In this document: piece after piece, positions 1-24,347 of the stretch
How positions within the stretch are numbered: the stretch's first letter is position 1
Layout: the number at the start of each line of letters is the position of its first letter
Source: Ichthyophonus hoferi
Taxonomy: Eukaryota > Opisthokonta > Ichthyosporea > Ichthyophonida > Ichthyophonidae
Assembly: GCA_002751075.1 (NCBI GenBank)
Contig: NAOQ01000290.1
Location: 26,137-86,735, forward strand
Direction: 5' to 3'
DNA length: 60,599 nucleotides
The notes under the pieces: model-generated
What the model saw: the letters and a program-made list of their open reading frames with translations, nothing else
The model's database searches: none
Told to the model about the DNA's origin: nothing
Made by a program: the position numbers and the translations under genes

Positions 1-470
1 AAATTATAATCTCAATTTTTTATTTATAATAAATATAGTGCAATTTAATCAGTCAAAAAACTATTTAATCATAGCCATTAAAAATGGCATTGGTTTAGAA
101 CCACGTCAACTTAGTGTTACACCACCAGCTAAGCCCAATAGAAAGGCATGATTGGTTAGTGCCTCAATGGCATATTAGTTTTATAATAGCATGAGCATGA
201 ATAATAAGCAATTACGATTGGCTGTCAGGGAAGATAGAGTCTTGAGTCTTAGAATTATCGTATCACTCACCCAGTGTTTATTGGCTATATATACCGTTTA
301 AAAAAGACCTATATGATCACATCATAATTATCTCAATAGTCGTGTTACCATGATGTCAAAATAAGTTAATAAAATGCTATTTTGTAATGTGAGCTGAAAG
401 TCTCGCTAAAAAGCCATGTTGTCGATGAGATTCTTTTGAGTTCCACAGCTTTTGGTCGCTTGGCGGAAAG
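1..470. other. Intergenic, no gene seen
   Basis: No coding signal is visible on either strand. The first 300 bases contain five CCAAT/ATTGG pentamers (about 89, 134, 151, 216 and 280), far more than base composition would give; see the separate finding. Confidence 0.5.
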
Positions 471-1131
471 CTAGGACCTGGTTGGCGTATCGGGATGTTT
501 GAAGATCATGCATGATCTTACGAGTACTATGGAATAGTCAAGCTCCATGGCTATTTCAACTAACCGTTTACTTATGGCAACAACCCGAGCAATATACTCG
601 TTTCCGTTCTCGTTCTGCATGAGGGGGATAATGAAAAAATCCTGTAGGTAGTGTACTTGTTGTACGATATCTTTTTCGACGTATTGTTTCTTGAGTTCTC
701 TCCATGCACAGTAGGCAAATTGATCCTGCTCCCAGCCAGCAATCAACCTTTGCTCTATTGCAAACTGAGGCATATAAACGATGCCTTGCTGTAGCCTCTT
801 CAGCTGAAATGTTGGACGGATCTCTCAACTGTTGCGGTGTGGGTTCTGTATCTATCGGTTGTAGACATCTTGATACGTGCATTTTGTCGCGGATATTCTC
901 CACTCATTTCGCATAACTGATTTCGCTCGAATCGTCTGCGAATATTTCTTCTTTCGAAATTGGTATTGGAGTTATCATCTTCGAAATTCTTCTCCCTGAT
1001 TTTGTTAGTATTTGTTGAAGTAGCTCTACTGTTAGAACCAGTAGGCCACCGGCTGATGGGGCTCCAGGAAAATACTGCCCCGGAGCAGAACCTTGTGTAT
1101 TCATATTACCATATGCACTCGCGTTGTACAC
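471..1131 (-). mobile_element. Broken LTR-retrotransposon gag-like relic (possibly Copia-type)
   Basis: Minus-strand reading frames here look like an LTR-retrotransposon gag region. The upstream part has a low-complexity Gly/Pro/Asn-rich start followed by a Trp-containing segment (motif WVENIRDKM). The downstream part contains AYCAWRELKKQYVEK and a following helical stretch, which resembles the central helical (UBN2-like) region of Copia-type gag: a Trp, a spaced 'LKKQY', then a hydrophobic heptad pattern. No zinc knuckle, protease, integrase or reverse transcriptase was recognised nearby, and no pair of LTRs was found. It is a fossil with a few breaks and only partial length. Age cannot be dated without LTRs, but loss of the rest suggests an old copy. 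Seen: coding-like composition in an AT-rich spacer. Inferred: family assignment, weak. It could instead be a decayed host exon. Confidence 0.35.
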
Positions 1132-2858
1132 GTTATTTGGATGCCTTGGGCTGTCCGCATTTTTTGCGTCCTCCTCCTGCGTTTTCTTTTCCCTTTAATT
1201 GACGGTCGCTTTCGGACGCGAATTATTCAAAAGTAGACGACAGGGTTACAAAAGCCCAACAATCCAACTGTTCCACTTCGAATACTATCCAACAGAGAGC
1301 TTATCCTAAATAAATTGCGAACTATTAGTACTAGTACCATAATGTATACAATACTATTACGAAACTGAATGCTAGATCGATCAGGTAAAATATTCCAATG
1401 ACATTCATTGAGCGTATGTTCTCAATAGTGAGATGTATAAACTAATGATATTTTTCTATGTGGACCCTTTTACGAGACAGAGAGAGCAACCTGAATATAA
1501 TGACATTCCAATGACTACCCATGCATTAATTTTTGAGGCACGAATATAATATAGAGTCCTGTAGCGAAGATTCCAATATAGAAGGCGCATATTAGTTAAT
1601 TCGATTATATAGTCAAAAAGGGAAGTAATTGTTCATAATATAATCCCCATCTAGTCAGACTCAACCCAGTACCCATTATCGATTTATTAAATAGTAGTTA
1701 AGAGCTGTAAAACTGTGATACCAACTTTTAGTCAAAACTATTTCTTATGTAGAATCAAATAGAGACTGCTTTAATCTCTGCTGCTATATTGAAGTTCAAC
1801 ACCAGGTGCCAATCTTTTGAGTATGATTAAAGAATACAAGTAGTTATCTTTGTGGGGAGTACGCTAATCCTTTGTTTATTTTTATTTTCTCGTTTATAGA
1901 AATACTGATAGAACTATAGACTCCAATATTATCTGTGATTGCCTAGCTAAAAGTTCAAAACGTGTACATATATTATTAGAGATAACCCATTTTAATAATT
2001 TTAGTCAGTAGAACAGATATATAGAGAGAATGATGTTGGACAGTAGATTTGTTTATATAGTATCCTCCGCTATATGTATTATACAATACGTAAATTCGAT
2101 TTATTAGTGTATATATGTTGAGTTAGGCAATAAATTTATAATCCATGATAGTTTTGATCGCCCTTTCTTTTACTATTACCTTGACCCATTCGTATTTGTG
2201 ATTAAAATACAGAGGCTAAATCCCTGAAAGAGAACCTTATTTTAGTCTCCCCGAAAACACTATATAATTTACGTAGTGTTACGTTATCAATACATTCTGA
2301 AATGTACACAATGGATGCAATACCTGCAGCAGTAGATGTGGATTATGAAGGTATGGCAAGGTACTCAAGAGTCAAGACAACAGGTACAGACATATTCAAT
2401 TGTATTAGTATAGTATGTACCATGGGCCTATATTGGATTAGACAAGTACTTAGCCACCTAAGATGCAAACCAGATGCAACCAAGTAATTACATGATCCAA
2501 TTGGTATCAACAATTCAATACCTATATGATATACATAACCCTACACATATGGTATAACCTAAATACCTCTGCCATGCTTGCACAACTACGCAATAGTGCC
2601 CATGTAGAAACTAAGAGACTGTACCAGATAAATTGTTTCTTGGTATAATATAAAATGGTACAAGCTGAATACCAGAGCAACAGCATTTACGTGGAGGGTT
2701 AGTTGTTTTAAATAAGCACATTTCACTATTTCACAGACTATATATAATGAGAAAAACAGAGACCAGAGGTGTTAATGTAGAACCCTATTTCTCTATCTAT
2801 CAATTATTATAATATTCGATAAACACTAACATATACGACTTGATGTCACTATTCCAAT
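1132..2858. other. Intergenic, no gene recognised
   Basis: This is the region 3' of ATIC. A 61-codon plus-strand frame at 2302-2487 has no recognisable motif and no splice partner, so it is not annotated. No convincing polyadenylation signal for ATIC was picked out within the first 100 bases after its stop. Confidence 0.45.
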
Positions 2859-13861
<11,003 letters not shown>

Positions 13862-16205
13862 GATTGTAGGTAGAGCTTGATTGTGGTTGCACTATGGTGT
13901 GTTTATTATTAAGAAATAACAAAGATGGAGTAGATCTATTTGGGCATAAATTATTTTAAAAAAAATGCGATTTTTAAATTCCATCGATAGTTTTAAAAAT
14001 AATATTAAATTTTGATTGGCTCGTTTTGTTGACACTGTTAAAATAGACTGTGAGCGTAAGCCAATAGCTCCGGGTATATAAATTATATATATATTGCGGT
14101 GTAGAAATTATCATTTATATATTTCAATGGAGGTGTAGTTATCTTGTGGTCAACTCTGCAAAAAATCATATTCAAAAAATCTTTAAACCTTACATATAAA
14201 AAACTTAAAATATCAAACGTGTCATTTTTATCTCATTCTTATTCAATTCAATAGGCAATAGTAAATATATATATATTGCGACATAAGTAGGCAAAAGTCA
14301 ATTGAAATCACTATTTGATCACAGCTTTCTTCTTTTTTTGCTCCCTGGGAATTTCATAAATTCCATCTTTTAAGAGTAGATTAGTGAGAATTATCCATGA
14401 ATTATGAGTTAACCCATTACCTGTTGATTTGTTAACTATTCGACATTAACTAATGTTCTCTGTAAGATGTACCCCTGTAGAGCAAAGCAAAGCTAAAACA
14501 GGATCAACATCCAAATAAAGTAACGCTTAAGCTAATCTAAACTACGTAGACTCTGACTGAAAGGTTCTGAATATTAACTCACTACATTATTAAGGCCAGT
14601 TGTGGAAGAGTAGTTAAAAACATGTAATAGTAAATAGTAAATAGATGGCATTTTTGTTGATTACCGAATAAGCTCAATGCTAATGAGGTACGAAGCCAAA
14701 CTTGGCATTTAACCAACAGCCCTATGGGTCAGATTTAAATAGGCAATAGTTAGTTTCGCTTTCAAGTGTGACTAAAAACATGATTGCGGAAATTTCTTTA
14801 TAAATGTGAACTAGTGGCCGCAGCTTGTAATGGAATTAATCCTTTCCATCGGTGTCTAGAAAATTGTAATTTTTGTGGTATTGTTTTCGACTTGCATTTT
14901 TATTTTCTCTCGGTTTTTACCTTGATATTAAATAATATAAAATTTTACATAGTGTTGGAACCAAAGCGTTCAATGTTTCTTTTTTACTGATAGCAATCAA
15001 ATTATGTAATTAGTTCAACAGAGAGAGACTCAAGAGCAGTTAACTAGAGCTTTAGCATGCCCTTTACCTGACACGACTATCTAATAGAATTTGGTATAAC
15101 AGATTCTAGTCCTATCTCCAATATATACTATTGTTTTTTGAGTACATTGAACGTACGTCATTCACATAATAGTAAAATTTGTCTATCTTTTCTTTAGCAC
15201 AGATTACGTATTAATGTTGTTGTTGGAATATTCGAGAACAGACTAGAAGTTACAGTCAGAAGGGCTTCTTTACATTACAAAACTCCAAAGTGTTCATACT
15301 GTGATCTAGGAACGAAGACCAAGGCTGTCCATTCAAGGGCTTAATAAAGTATATACACAGCAAAAAATATTAGCATATAGTATAGTACACATTAGAATAA
15401 GAACTGCAACCTCCTTTGAAACATATTGGCTCTTAATACCCCAACTATGCACAGGCAGGCATAACATGATAACGTAGGTTAAGCACGTGAAATGAAGAAG
15501 AAAGCAGTATGCGCGCTAGGACTAATCAAATAGCAAATAAGCTAATCTTATGCACAAGCCAACCACATTGTATAACCTTGACCAATTATTTAGTTTTACA
15601 TCATAACTATTTCCCTTTGGTAAAGCATGTCGTTTTAAAAAATGTTTGATTCGCCAAATATCATCATTTAGCCATAATAGTACACTTTATATTAAGTCGA
15701 CCATTTCTATTGGATTTGATCTTGGTTTTGGTTTTGGTCTGTGATTGGTAATTGTGTTACTATACTTATATTTGTGGTAATTAAATTTGGGAAAACAATT
15801 CTCGGCTGGTAGTGAATTTTTAAAAAGAAATGATCCCATACCCATAATAATAATAAAAAAATCTAATATAAATTTAATATTTACCAGATAATTATGTGTT
15901 TATATAAAACAAAATACTGGTAGAATCTAGAACATATTGCCTTTGAGGTCCCAGATTTTTTTTAGTACACTCCCATATGATTGGTATAGGTAATTTACCA
16001 AACCTCGGACTAAACGGGAATTCCCTGGGAAAGCATCCCAGTCAATCAGTCATTGCTGTAGCTAAAGATCTGTACAAAACAGACGATGCGGTCAGCATCA
16101 AATCATTAATTACATATATACCTTCTACTTCAAATCATTTTTATGTAGTTAGATTCGACAATTGGTATATTAATTTCTCATTAAACCTAGTTACACAATA
16201 TAAAC
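13862..16205. other. Intergenic spacer between ATIC and 16206 candidate
   Basis: ATIC promoter side. No gene is recognised. The spacer includes one copy of a dispersed repeat at about 15006-15125 and several CCAAT/ATTGG boxes. A frame at 14784-14990 is AT-rich and featureless. Confidence 0.5.
15006..15125. repeat. Dispersed repeat, copy A (partner at 29994-30105)
   Basis: The block running from 'CTCAAGAGCAGTTAACTAGA' through 'CCCTTTACCTG' to 'CTATCTCCAATAT' is recognisably similar, about two thirds identical by eye, to the block at about 29994-30105 in the same orientation. No terminal repeats or tail seen, so family unknown. Confidence 0.5.
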
Positions 16206-16523
16206 ATGTCTGCTTTTCAGCGTCTCTTAGCTCCCTTTGCTTCAAAAGCGTTTACAAAAATGTCTGTGCTACGTGCACCGCAAACCCGATCCTACAGTCA
16301 GGAGGTTCCATTCTCCTTCGTTAACGGATATCTGCAACAAGCTTCTAAAAGGGCTAGCCTAAGACAAATAATGTCAGAAGAGGAGTTTCATATGCATAGC
16401 GCGAGGGCTACAAGGGCCTTGTATGAAGCTATGCTGTATCGCAGCACGAAGAAACTGAATCCAGCACACCAGCCAACACACCAGCCAAATCCTTTAAATG
16501 GCAGCATGTTGCATTTATATTAA
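16206..16523 (+). CDS. Putative small mitochondrial protein, single exon, family unknown
   Basis: A 105-codon frame starting MSAFQRLLAPFASKAFTK and continuing with VLRAPQTRSYSQE. The first 30 or so residues are rich in Arg, Ser, Ala and Phe with no acidic residue, as in a mitochondrial matrix-targeting presequence, and RSYSQ looks like a processing site. The middle (SKRASLRQIMSEEEFHM, then ATRALYEAML) looks helical; the C-terminal part has a repeated HQPTHQP. An AATAAA polyadenylation signal lies 77 bases after the stop (16600-16605). I do not recognise the family. Its composition is richer in G+C and in charged residues than the surrounding spacer, which argues for a real gene. It could still be a chance frame or the first exon of a longer gene. 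Confidence 0.5.
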   Translation: MSAFQRLLAPFASKAFTKMSVLRAPQTRSYSQEVPFSFVNGYLQQASKRASLRQIMSEEEFHMHSARATRALYEAMLYRSTKKLNPAHQPTHQPNPLNGSMLHLY

Positions 16524-17641
16524 TTCTTCAAATTTGTAATCCCTTCTCAGCAAAAAAATAGATGTGTCCTCTTACACTTCTTTTGCCGTGTAACTAATGA
16601 ATAAAGATGTATATGATACGCTTTGCCCTCAATAACGCTGTAAACTAGCTCCGTAATTGTAACAAAAGACCAATAAATGAACATCTAGTCTGATAAAGTA
16701 CTTAATAATACGAATAATTAGCCTCCAAAGATAGTCAGGTAAGTCTAAAGGAGTGTTAATACAGGTCTTTCAGAATGTCGTCCTTCAACTTCAAATAAAC
16801 GAACATACAAACGTACTAGAATGTGATGGTGTTATTTTTAGCAGAAGGTGGCCAAGTTTAGTTCCACCTGGAAACGTTAACAGAAAAAAAGAAAACAGCA
16901 TCACTTAAGCTATATTCCCAAGTATTGACAACAATTTATATTATAAAACCATAAATGTAGTAAACAGGCATGCTATAATGCTATAATAGTTATTTTTAGT
17001 ATTGCCAAAATGCATATAGGCACATTATATACTTACCCGCCATACTTTTAATCTTCTTCTCTCACCATTGGTAGGTACCTAGTTGTAAATGACTCATAAC
17101 TTGTGCTACCCAGCACAGGTTTATTCATGCCCATATCTGCATATTAATCCGCCAACATACTTCATATGGAACTATAGCGAGCCCTCATGACATATAATTT
17201 CATTAGTAAATCAATAGGAACTGGAAAATATGCATCCAGTGAAAATAGTCATTCAATTTATATACGTATTTATGGCCAATATAGCATCCATAAAAAACAA
17301 ATATCAAATATCAGACACACAGATCCTAAATGATGAAAATAATGTACTTGAGCAGATCTTCTGATTCTTTATTGCCATCTCAATCTACATGTTTGATAAA
17401 AGCCTTAAATCGGAAGACAGAAGTAATACGGTGTATAACAACAGAATATACTTATTATCACTAGCATTATTGTACATGGTGTACTAAATAAACCCAAAAC
17501 ACAAAAGGAAAAATTTTCTTTCGTTATGGTCGTACCGGTCTGAGGCAAATAGCAGGGTAGAGAAGAGAGACAATTGGTCAACTTTAATCTAGCTCTAGCT
17601 CTAGCTCTTTATCCAATCAGACGTAGGTATAGTGAAGTTGA
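16524..17641. other. Intergenic spacer, 3' side of SMARCB1
   Basis: Holds the AATAAA of the 16206 frame (16600-16605) and a short tandem (TCTAGC)n at about 17588-17607. No other coding or RNA feature recognised. Confidence 0.5.
16600..16605 (+). terminator. Polyadenylation signal AATAAA
   Basis: Canonical hexamer 77 bases downstream of the stop codon of the 16206-16523 frame, on the same strand. Confidence 0.45.
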
Positions 17642-20600
17642 TTAGTAAGTATTGGCTCCCCGAGTTCTGCGACCAACATAGTCTCCAGTGGTCTTCTTTC
17701 TTAGTCGACGTAGCCGTCTACGGATAAGAAAAAGGTGGGAAGGAAGGAAGGGGTTAGCAATGGTGAGAGGGTGAGAAATAATAAATGTTATGTAATGCTG
17801 ATGTGTGCCACGCTAATAATGGACACTTATTTTTAAAGGTAGCCGAGAGAAGACGATAGTGACGTCATATTATTGATTGCGTTGCATGGAATAGCAATAA
17901 AAGTAATCTAAAGGCATTGAAGCATTGGTACGATGTAAGATTTAGACTCCAGTATATATGGAGAATTGGGGGGTGGATTATATTAGAGGTCGGAGGAAGA
18001 AACAAATATGCTGCATCTAAACAGCACAGTAATATTTCAAAGTATGTAAACATGAGTAACAATAATGCATATATGTATGTATGTAAGTAAATATGCGAAT
18101 AAGAAAATTGGGAAGGAAAAAAGAAAAAAAAAATAAGACAAAAAACTAGTCGAGGTATGTCTGTAATTGTTGATGGGCAGGGGGAGAGGAGGAAATCAGA
18201 ATATACCTCATGACACGATCCTTCTGTTTCTGAAATTGTTCAATATCTTGCTCGCTGCATACAGGGAAGGATACATTAGCTCCGGCTCTTACATGAAAGA
18301 TAGTTACACAGCTATCAAGCACCTAGTGCATGGCCTGGTTGTATATAGCATTTAACTACTAAATACTATTGCACAAACGACAGGTCTCCATCGATAATAA
18401 ATTAGATAGTCTTTACATGAAGTGATTAAATATTGTACATACACGAAAATTGCATGTTCAAAACACGCGCATATACATATATCCTGCATGATTCCTAACA
18501 CCGAACTATTGTCACTTACAGACCAATTCCGATAACAAATGAAAAAAAATACGTACAACAAGTAAAAGAATAGGCATTATAAAATATAAATCAATAGAAT
18601 ATTAGCAAAGGGAATATTGGGATTGAAGCAGTCTCCATTATATATATTAGTTGTTCCTTATTTTTACATAGTAGCATGACTGGAACCACACAAAGGGAAG
18701 AAGATAGAAAGGGACCCATACGAGAAATTAAGGAAAGGATGTACTGTAAAAATATAGATAAAATTAAAAATGAAAGAGAAGAGGCAAGGAGAGAATAATA
18801 AAGAACCAGAGAGACAGAAAAAATGGAATAATAGAGAGTGAAAATATGCAAGAAAACATGTACAAGAAAGGACTTTAAATAGGAAGAAGATTACACCAAC
18901 CTAACAGCCTCTAGAGTGGGTCCCCAGGCTTCATCCTTGGCCGATCTCACTAAATAGAAAATGATAAATGATTAGTATAATAAAAACCCCATCACAGAGA
19001 AATGGGTAGGTAAACGATATGTCAAACATACAGTATATATACATATATACAATCAGGTATATATTAATCAACGTGCTGCACTGCTTAGTATCTATAATGG
19101 ATGGCCACACACTATTATCTCGTTTCATATATTCTGTTTGATATGCACATACATAAAAATGAATATATACCCACAAGTGTATACATTTATACGCGATACC
19201 AAATATATATATAATCTTATAACAACAATCATAGCATAAAATACATGCAAATGCAAGAGTAATTAGAGTAATTTAAAAATGCCGTTAAAAATATGGCCAT
19301 GCCATACACATCTGCATACTATAAAAATATTTTCCCCTCCGACTTCCAGGCATAATTATAATTATCGCGTATATTTATTCTCCAAATCCATCTGTACCTA
19401 CCTCTCTAGGCGTTATTACTAGACAATTAAATTTATCGTATGTACGTTACAGTATATAATGCTAAACCAATCATATATATGCGTTTATGTGTTTCGGAAC
19501 CAGTTATTTCCCATTTTAAAAAGTTATAATTCCTTTATTCATCCAATCAAGACCTTAATAAGACATACTTAAAACATTTTATACAAAGAATAGGCAAGAG
19601 CAATAATAAACATACATGGTGGATAAGTAATAGGCCCCAGCTGGTCGCCTATATGCGTCTCAGCCATATTCTTATGGTATATAAGAAGCTGCTCTCTGAT
19701 GCTATGGGCCACCGTCGACACATATCTGTATTGTCACACACCGTCCCATTGGTTAGCAATTGTGGTAGTCTATGCTGATTAGTCACAATTTTCTATTCAT
19801 GCATGTATATATATATATATATCTACTCACGTGTACAGGGCCATACGAAAAACATATTCACACAGATACACCAACAATATAATATATAAAAATTCAAAAA
19901 TACCATTAAGTAAGGATTTATATGCAGTGTATAGATATCCATTATAAAAAAGAGGCATAACAAGAACATATACAAAAAACAGCAAGGATAGACCTACTCC
20001 CCACCGAGGGCCAGGTCAGCACACAGGCGGCTGGCAAATACCTCGGGGCTAGTATCTGTACTGTTTATATCCCACTCAAACTGGTCTTGCAATTGTGTGT
20101 TGCCAACGAAGATTCGCAGCTGGTAGAAAAAGGGTGGAGTATGACTTTCTGAACATATTATGTATATAGAGGTATAAAGATATATAGATATAAACATAGT
20201 TTCATATCAATATATATATATATATATATAGACGTACGTACATACACATATTCACGCATACATATAATAGGATATGATATTATGCTATATATTATGCTAT
20301 ATTATATTATTTTATAAGATATTCCATAATGATATATCATGTGTGTCTTACACTAATAGGAATACGATGCTCTTCTGCCGTCTCCCATGTGAAGTTGTAG
20401 GCGGAAAAATCGTTCAACTGTTCCTTAATGCTATTCATTATCTGATTGGTTGGCACCGTTATTAGCTATTTGATTGTCATCTAATATTTTCTGTAGTATT
20501 TGTTTTGACTAACACCTCTTTCTCATATAGCATTATTGTTGTGTATGAATTTCTATTTATAGTTTATTCAAATGCAATCCTATAAGTTTCATCCTTTGGG

Positions 20601-23600
20601 ACATTCTACAAATATATCATGATAGGCCTGGTTTAATCATCCAATCTGTGTGACTTACAAAATTAAAGTGAAAATATTTAAACAAAAAATCCAAAGATTA
20701 ATTTATAAATTTAAAATATGTAGGCGTACCTTACAGCGACTACACATGATTCTTATCCAAGCACATCATATATTTAACCTAAGACATGATTTCCTGACAT
20801 TGAACCATACATACACTCATTTATAATATAGACTCTGTAAAAACTGTCCTATTTTTATTCTCCCACATACCCTAATCGCTATATTATATTATATTTTAAA
20901 AAAATCAATGTTGAAAAATATGAAAAACAAAATTTGCATGGTTGCATTTATACAGATAGTAAATAGAGCAAAATCATTCGAGAAAGGTATAGCACTGTAT
21001 TATATGGTGGGTCATATCGGGCATAACCCAGTAAAATCCCAAAACTCACATGTGATTTTCGTCAAAATGATTGAAGGAATTTTGAAGGGAAATGTAAAGC
21101 AAGAGGTAATAGACAGCTAATAAAAATATAGATAAACCACTAGATAAAGCACGGGGAGAAAAAAAAAAGTATTAATAAACAAAAAGATATCTTACAAGGA
21201 TAGCCATGGATTTAGGAACTTCTAGATCATCGCATACTAACTGGGAGAATTGTTCTACTGTGATCTTGGGCTCTAAATACAACCACCCCATCGCGTTAGT
21301 AAGAGAGAAATGGTGCAAGAGAAAGACAATATGGTATTATTGGAGGTGAAAAACAACTAAGTGGGCATTATAATAGCTTTACAAAGTAGTAAATGGTACG
21401 CATGTTTCTCTGATGCAGTAAGTGGTTGATATGTTCATTTTTATCGTTATATGGATTAAGTATTGGTATGTATCCTTGCATTTTAATTATCAGATTTTCT
21501 CTTTGTCTTAAAGAATTAATAACAAGGAATATCAACCACGTTGATATCCAATCATACACCTTAACCTTTCATAACATAAAAAAATCGGACCAGACAGACA
21601 TGCCAACACATTATACTGAGGTTACCTCCATACACCTTTACCGTCTTAAAATTTAATGCAAGTCAATGGCTAGTAAATTAAAAATATACTGGTAAATGTC
21701 CTAAGATATTAATAGGATAAGGGCATGGTATCCAGTCCTATATACCAGTTTAATTCAAAGTAATATGCGAAGATAATAGAACCAGAGAAAAAAGAAAAGA
21801 AAGATGAAAAGTACCCTAAAAAGAAAAATTATGAGTTAGAGAAAAACGTCATATATACAAGGAACCACAACTTACCATTATAATTCCAAACAAAGTTTTC
21901 CCTCACCCGATAGCCATTCTCCTCCAAGTCAATACTAATAGGCACTAACATCTCGTCCTCAGACCTCTGCTTGATTACCTTACTATCCTCCTGACCCCCC
22001 TCCCTAGAATGTGTTTATAAAGGAGTTAGTTGATGCGGGTGTGTGTACATGTAGGTAGGTAACTAAATATAACAAATATTTTTGGACAAGGCTATTATAT
22101 ATCCTTGGCATGAATATGATAGCCTAATATACCAATTAAAATATACTAAAAATCTGCTCTAGGGGGACAATATAGGTCAGAAACACTATCATATATAAGT
22201 GTGCATATGACTGGATCATACACAACATCTCATCATCGCCTGAGGTAGTCACCAACCTAATTTCAGTGGAGAAAGGGTTGTTGGGCATTTTCAGTTTCTG
22301 TCGTCGGTACATATTGCCTTGCATGAAGGCCTCGGGTGAATCCAGGACCAGGCCTGTGGCTGGTGCGTTGAAAGCACCATTGTCTGAGGGCCCTACGGTT
22401 ACTACGTGATGCCTTTCTGGTACATATATTTATACATATGCTAACATCTATTCCTTGCAACATGCATATCGCCGTAATTTTCATATAGATCACATGTAAT
22501 CTGGATAACTATACATATTGACACTACATCCACATTGCTTATACACCATATTACGTTCAAATAATTTACATTCATCCAATAATCAATAAAGGTTAGAAAA
22601 TCAAATAAAATGTAATGAAAGCTTATTGGGGGACAAGGGAAAGGGTTTAACTTACCTCTCTCGGGAGGTTGAATAGATATACCAATAGGTGTCTCCGTTG
22701 CTAGGGGCTCAGGTGCCACCTTTAACTCTGCGTCATTCCCCTCCGCAATCTTGTCCACCTCATTGGCTCGGACCAATGTGATGTGGATGTTATGTGTGAT
22801 ATCTGAGACAAAGAATGGGGCTAAGTTAGAGATGGGGACTGGTAGTTAAATGAAACACTAATATTATCATAGAATTAAGTAACAGCTAATAGGTAATATG
22901 CATTTGTTTGAAATCTGCCAATGTGATCCAGTTTCAAAACTCCATATAAGGTAATCAGATGCACTGGCTTATTAAAATACTTGGTCGAATCAATGTCCTG
23001 ATTTAAATACACTTTAGATACGATATCACACTAGGCACACAGTAGGGGGATGTATTCTGGCTGTCATTTGCTATTAGAGAAAAGGATGTGATAACCAAAA
23101 AAAAATGATAGTGACGGGTGGTGTGAGGGTGAGTGCTATAGTATAATACAGTAGAACGGTGTAGCCGTAGAGGGTAGGTAACTAATATAATATAATATGG
23201 TAAGATAGTAAAGGAGTATAGGGTAGCTAATATATTATAATACGGTAGGATAGAATAGGAATACAATAGCTGAGTGTTTATCATGAAAGATGAAATATTG
23301 AAAGTTACTATTGGGAATGTATATGAGGATCTGTCCGACATACTGTACAAAATATGGTATTTGTGATGAAAGACAATTATTACATCTATAAATAGGTATA
23401 TGCGCAAATGCATTTGTGGGAACATGGCGGAATAGGAGGCGGCTGTGATCATTACTAAAGAATTATATTTATACTCCAGCTCAGATTAATCAGAATAAAA
23501 TATGGAATGTGTAATAAACAAACATGCAAAACTGTAAACAATTACAGTCTTATCTCCAAATACAAGTGGCGCGTGAAATGCAAACCTGCATACATACATA

Positions 23601-24347
23601 TATACATAGATACATACATATATGTATATACATAACAATACGTATGCAAACATATACATACTGCTTGCTTTCAATATCATTCTTTCAGCGAGAGTGGCGG
23701 CCCTTCTAAACATAGATGGATACTGCTTGCTTAGCATGTTGGCTGGCTTGTTGAAATATCTGAAGGGAATAGCATAAGTTTTTTTGTACAGGAGACACGA
23801 AGTAAGACGGAGGGCCATGTAAAGGTGTATCTAGAGTATGTATGCAGAAGACAATGCGCACAAACTTGTATATGCATATATAAATAGTATGTATGCATGT
23901 AAATATGGGTATGCGATAGTATGTAAGTATGATAATATGATAGTATGCATGTATGTAAAATTCCATTTGCGGTACTTATTGACGTGTGCACGTATGTAGA
24001 CACTAGGTATAGTTAGTTATATATGGGGGTAGGTCTCTATATATTTCGCTCCCTTGCATATATTGTATACGCTAATCGGCAGAGACCAACGATTGACTGT
24101 CAGTAGTTATAAGCTAAATAATATTATTTTACATAACAAACAACCTTATCTAGAAAAGAATACCACTACACAAAACAATATTACAATATATAAAAGGGTA
24201 GAAATCACTATTATTCCGATCAATGCAACCACCTCTTTCACCGCATATTGATAACACCACTTACTTAGCAACCTCTACTGCCAACATATAGTCTGGTCCG
24301 GTTGACCCGAACCGGAACCGGGTGGGCATGGGTACTTCGGCGCTCAT
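17642..24347 (-). CDS. SMARCB1: SMARCB1/SNF5/INI1, core SWI/SNF chromatin-remodelling subunit
   Basis: Nuclear scaffold subunit of BAF/SWI-SNF that grips the nucleosome. Twelve exons (high to low): 24265-24347, 23662-23759, 22656-22802, 22257-22416, 21876-22003, 21196-21272, 20352-20441, 19998-20119, 19616-19725, 18901-18949, 18207-18254, 17642-17717. Every phase agrees; product 395 aa (human 385). Residues 1 to about 60 are the winged-helix domain (RFRFGSTGPDYML, YPSMFRRAATLAERM). SNF5 repeat 1 is about 182-246 (LVPISIDLEENGYRVRENF, LVCDDLEVP). Repeat 2 is about 258-320 (LQDQFEWDIN, SPEVFASRLCADLALGGE, then STVAHSIREQL). The C-terminus is a helix (EQDIEQFQKQKDRVMR) that in the family contacts the nucleosome acidic patch, followed by a very basic tail. 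The linker at about 75-180 is the least conserved part. Family identity is certain; exon 3-4 limits are slightly less so. Confidence 0.96.

Noticed and set aside
2302-2487. 61-codon frame starting MYTMDAIPAAVDVDYEG, considered as retroelement pol
   Set aside because: No reverse transcriptase or RNase H motif could be matched with any confidence.
15218-15360. TGTTGGAATATT start resembling a Copia LTR 5' end
   Set aside because: No matching end or target duplication identified; the motif alone is too common in AT-rich DNA.
20908-21120. 70-codon plus-strand frame in a SMARCB1 intron
   Set aside because: Opposite strand, intronic, Lys/Ile-rich and without motif.
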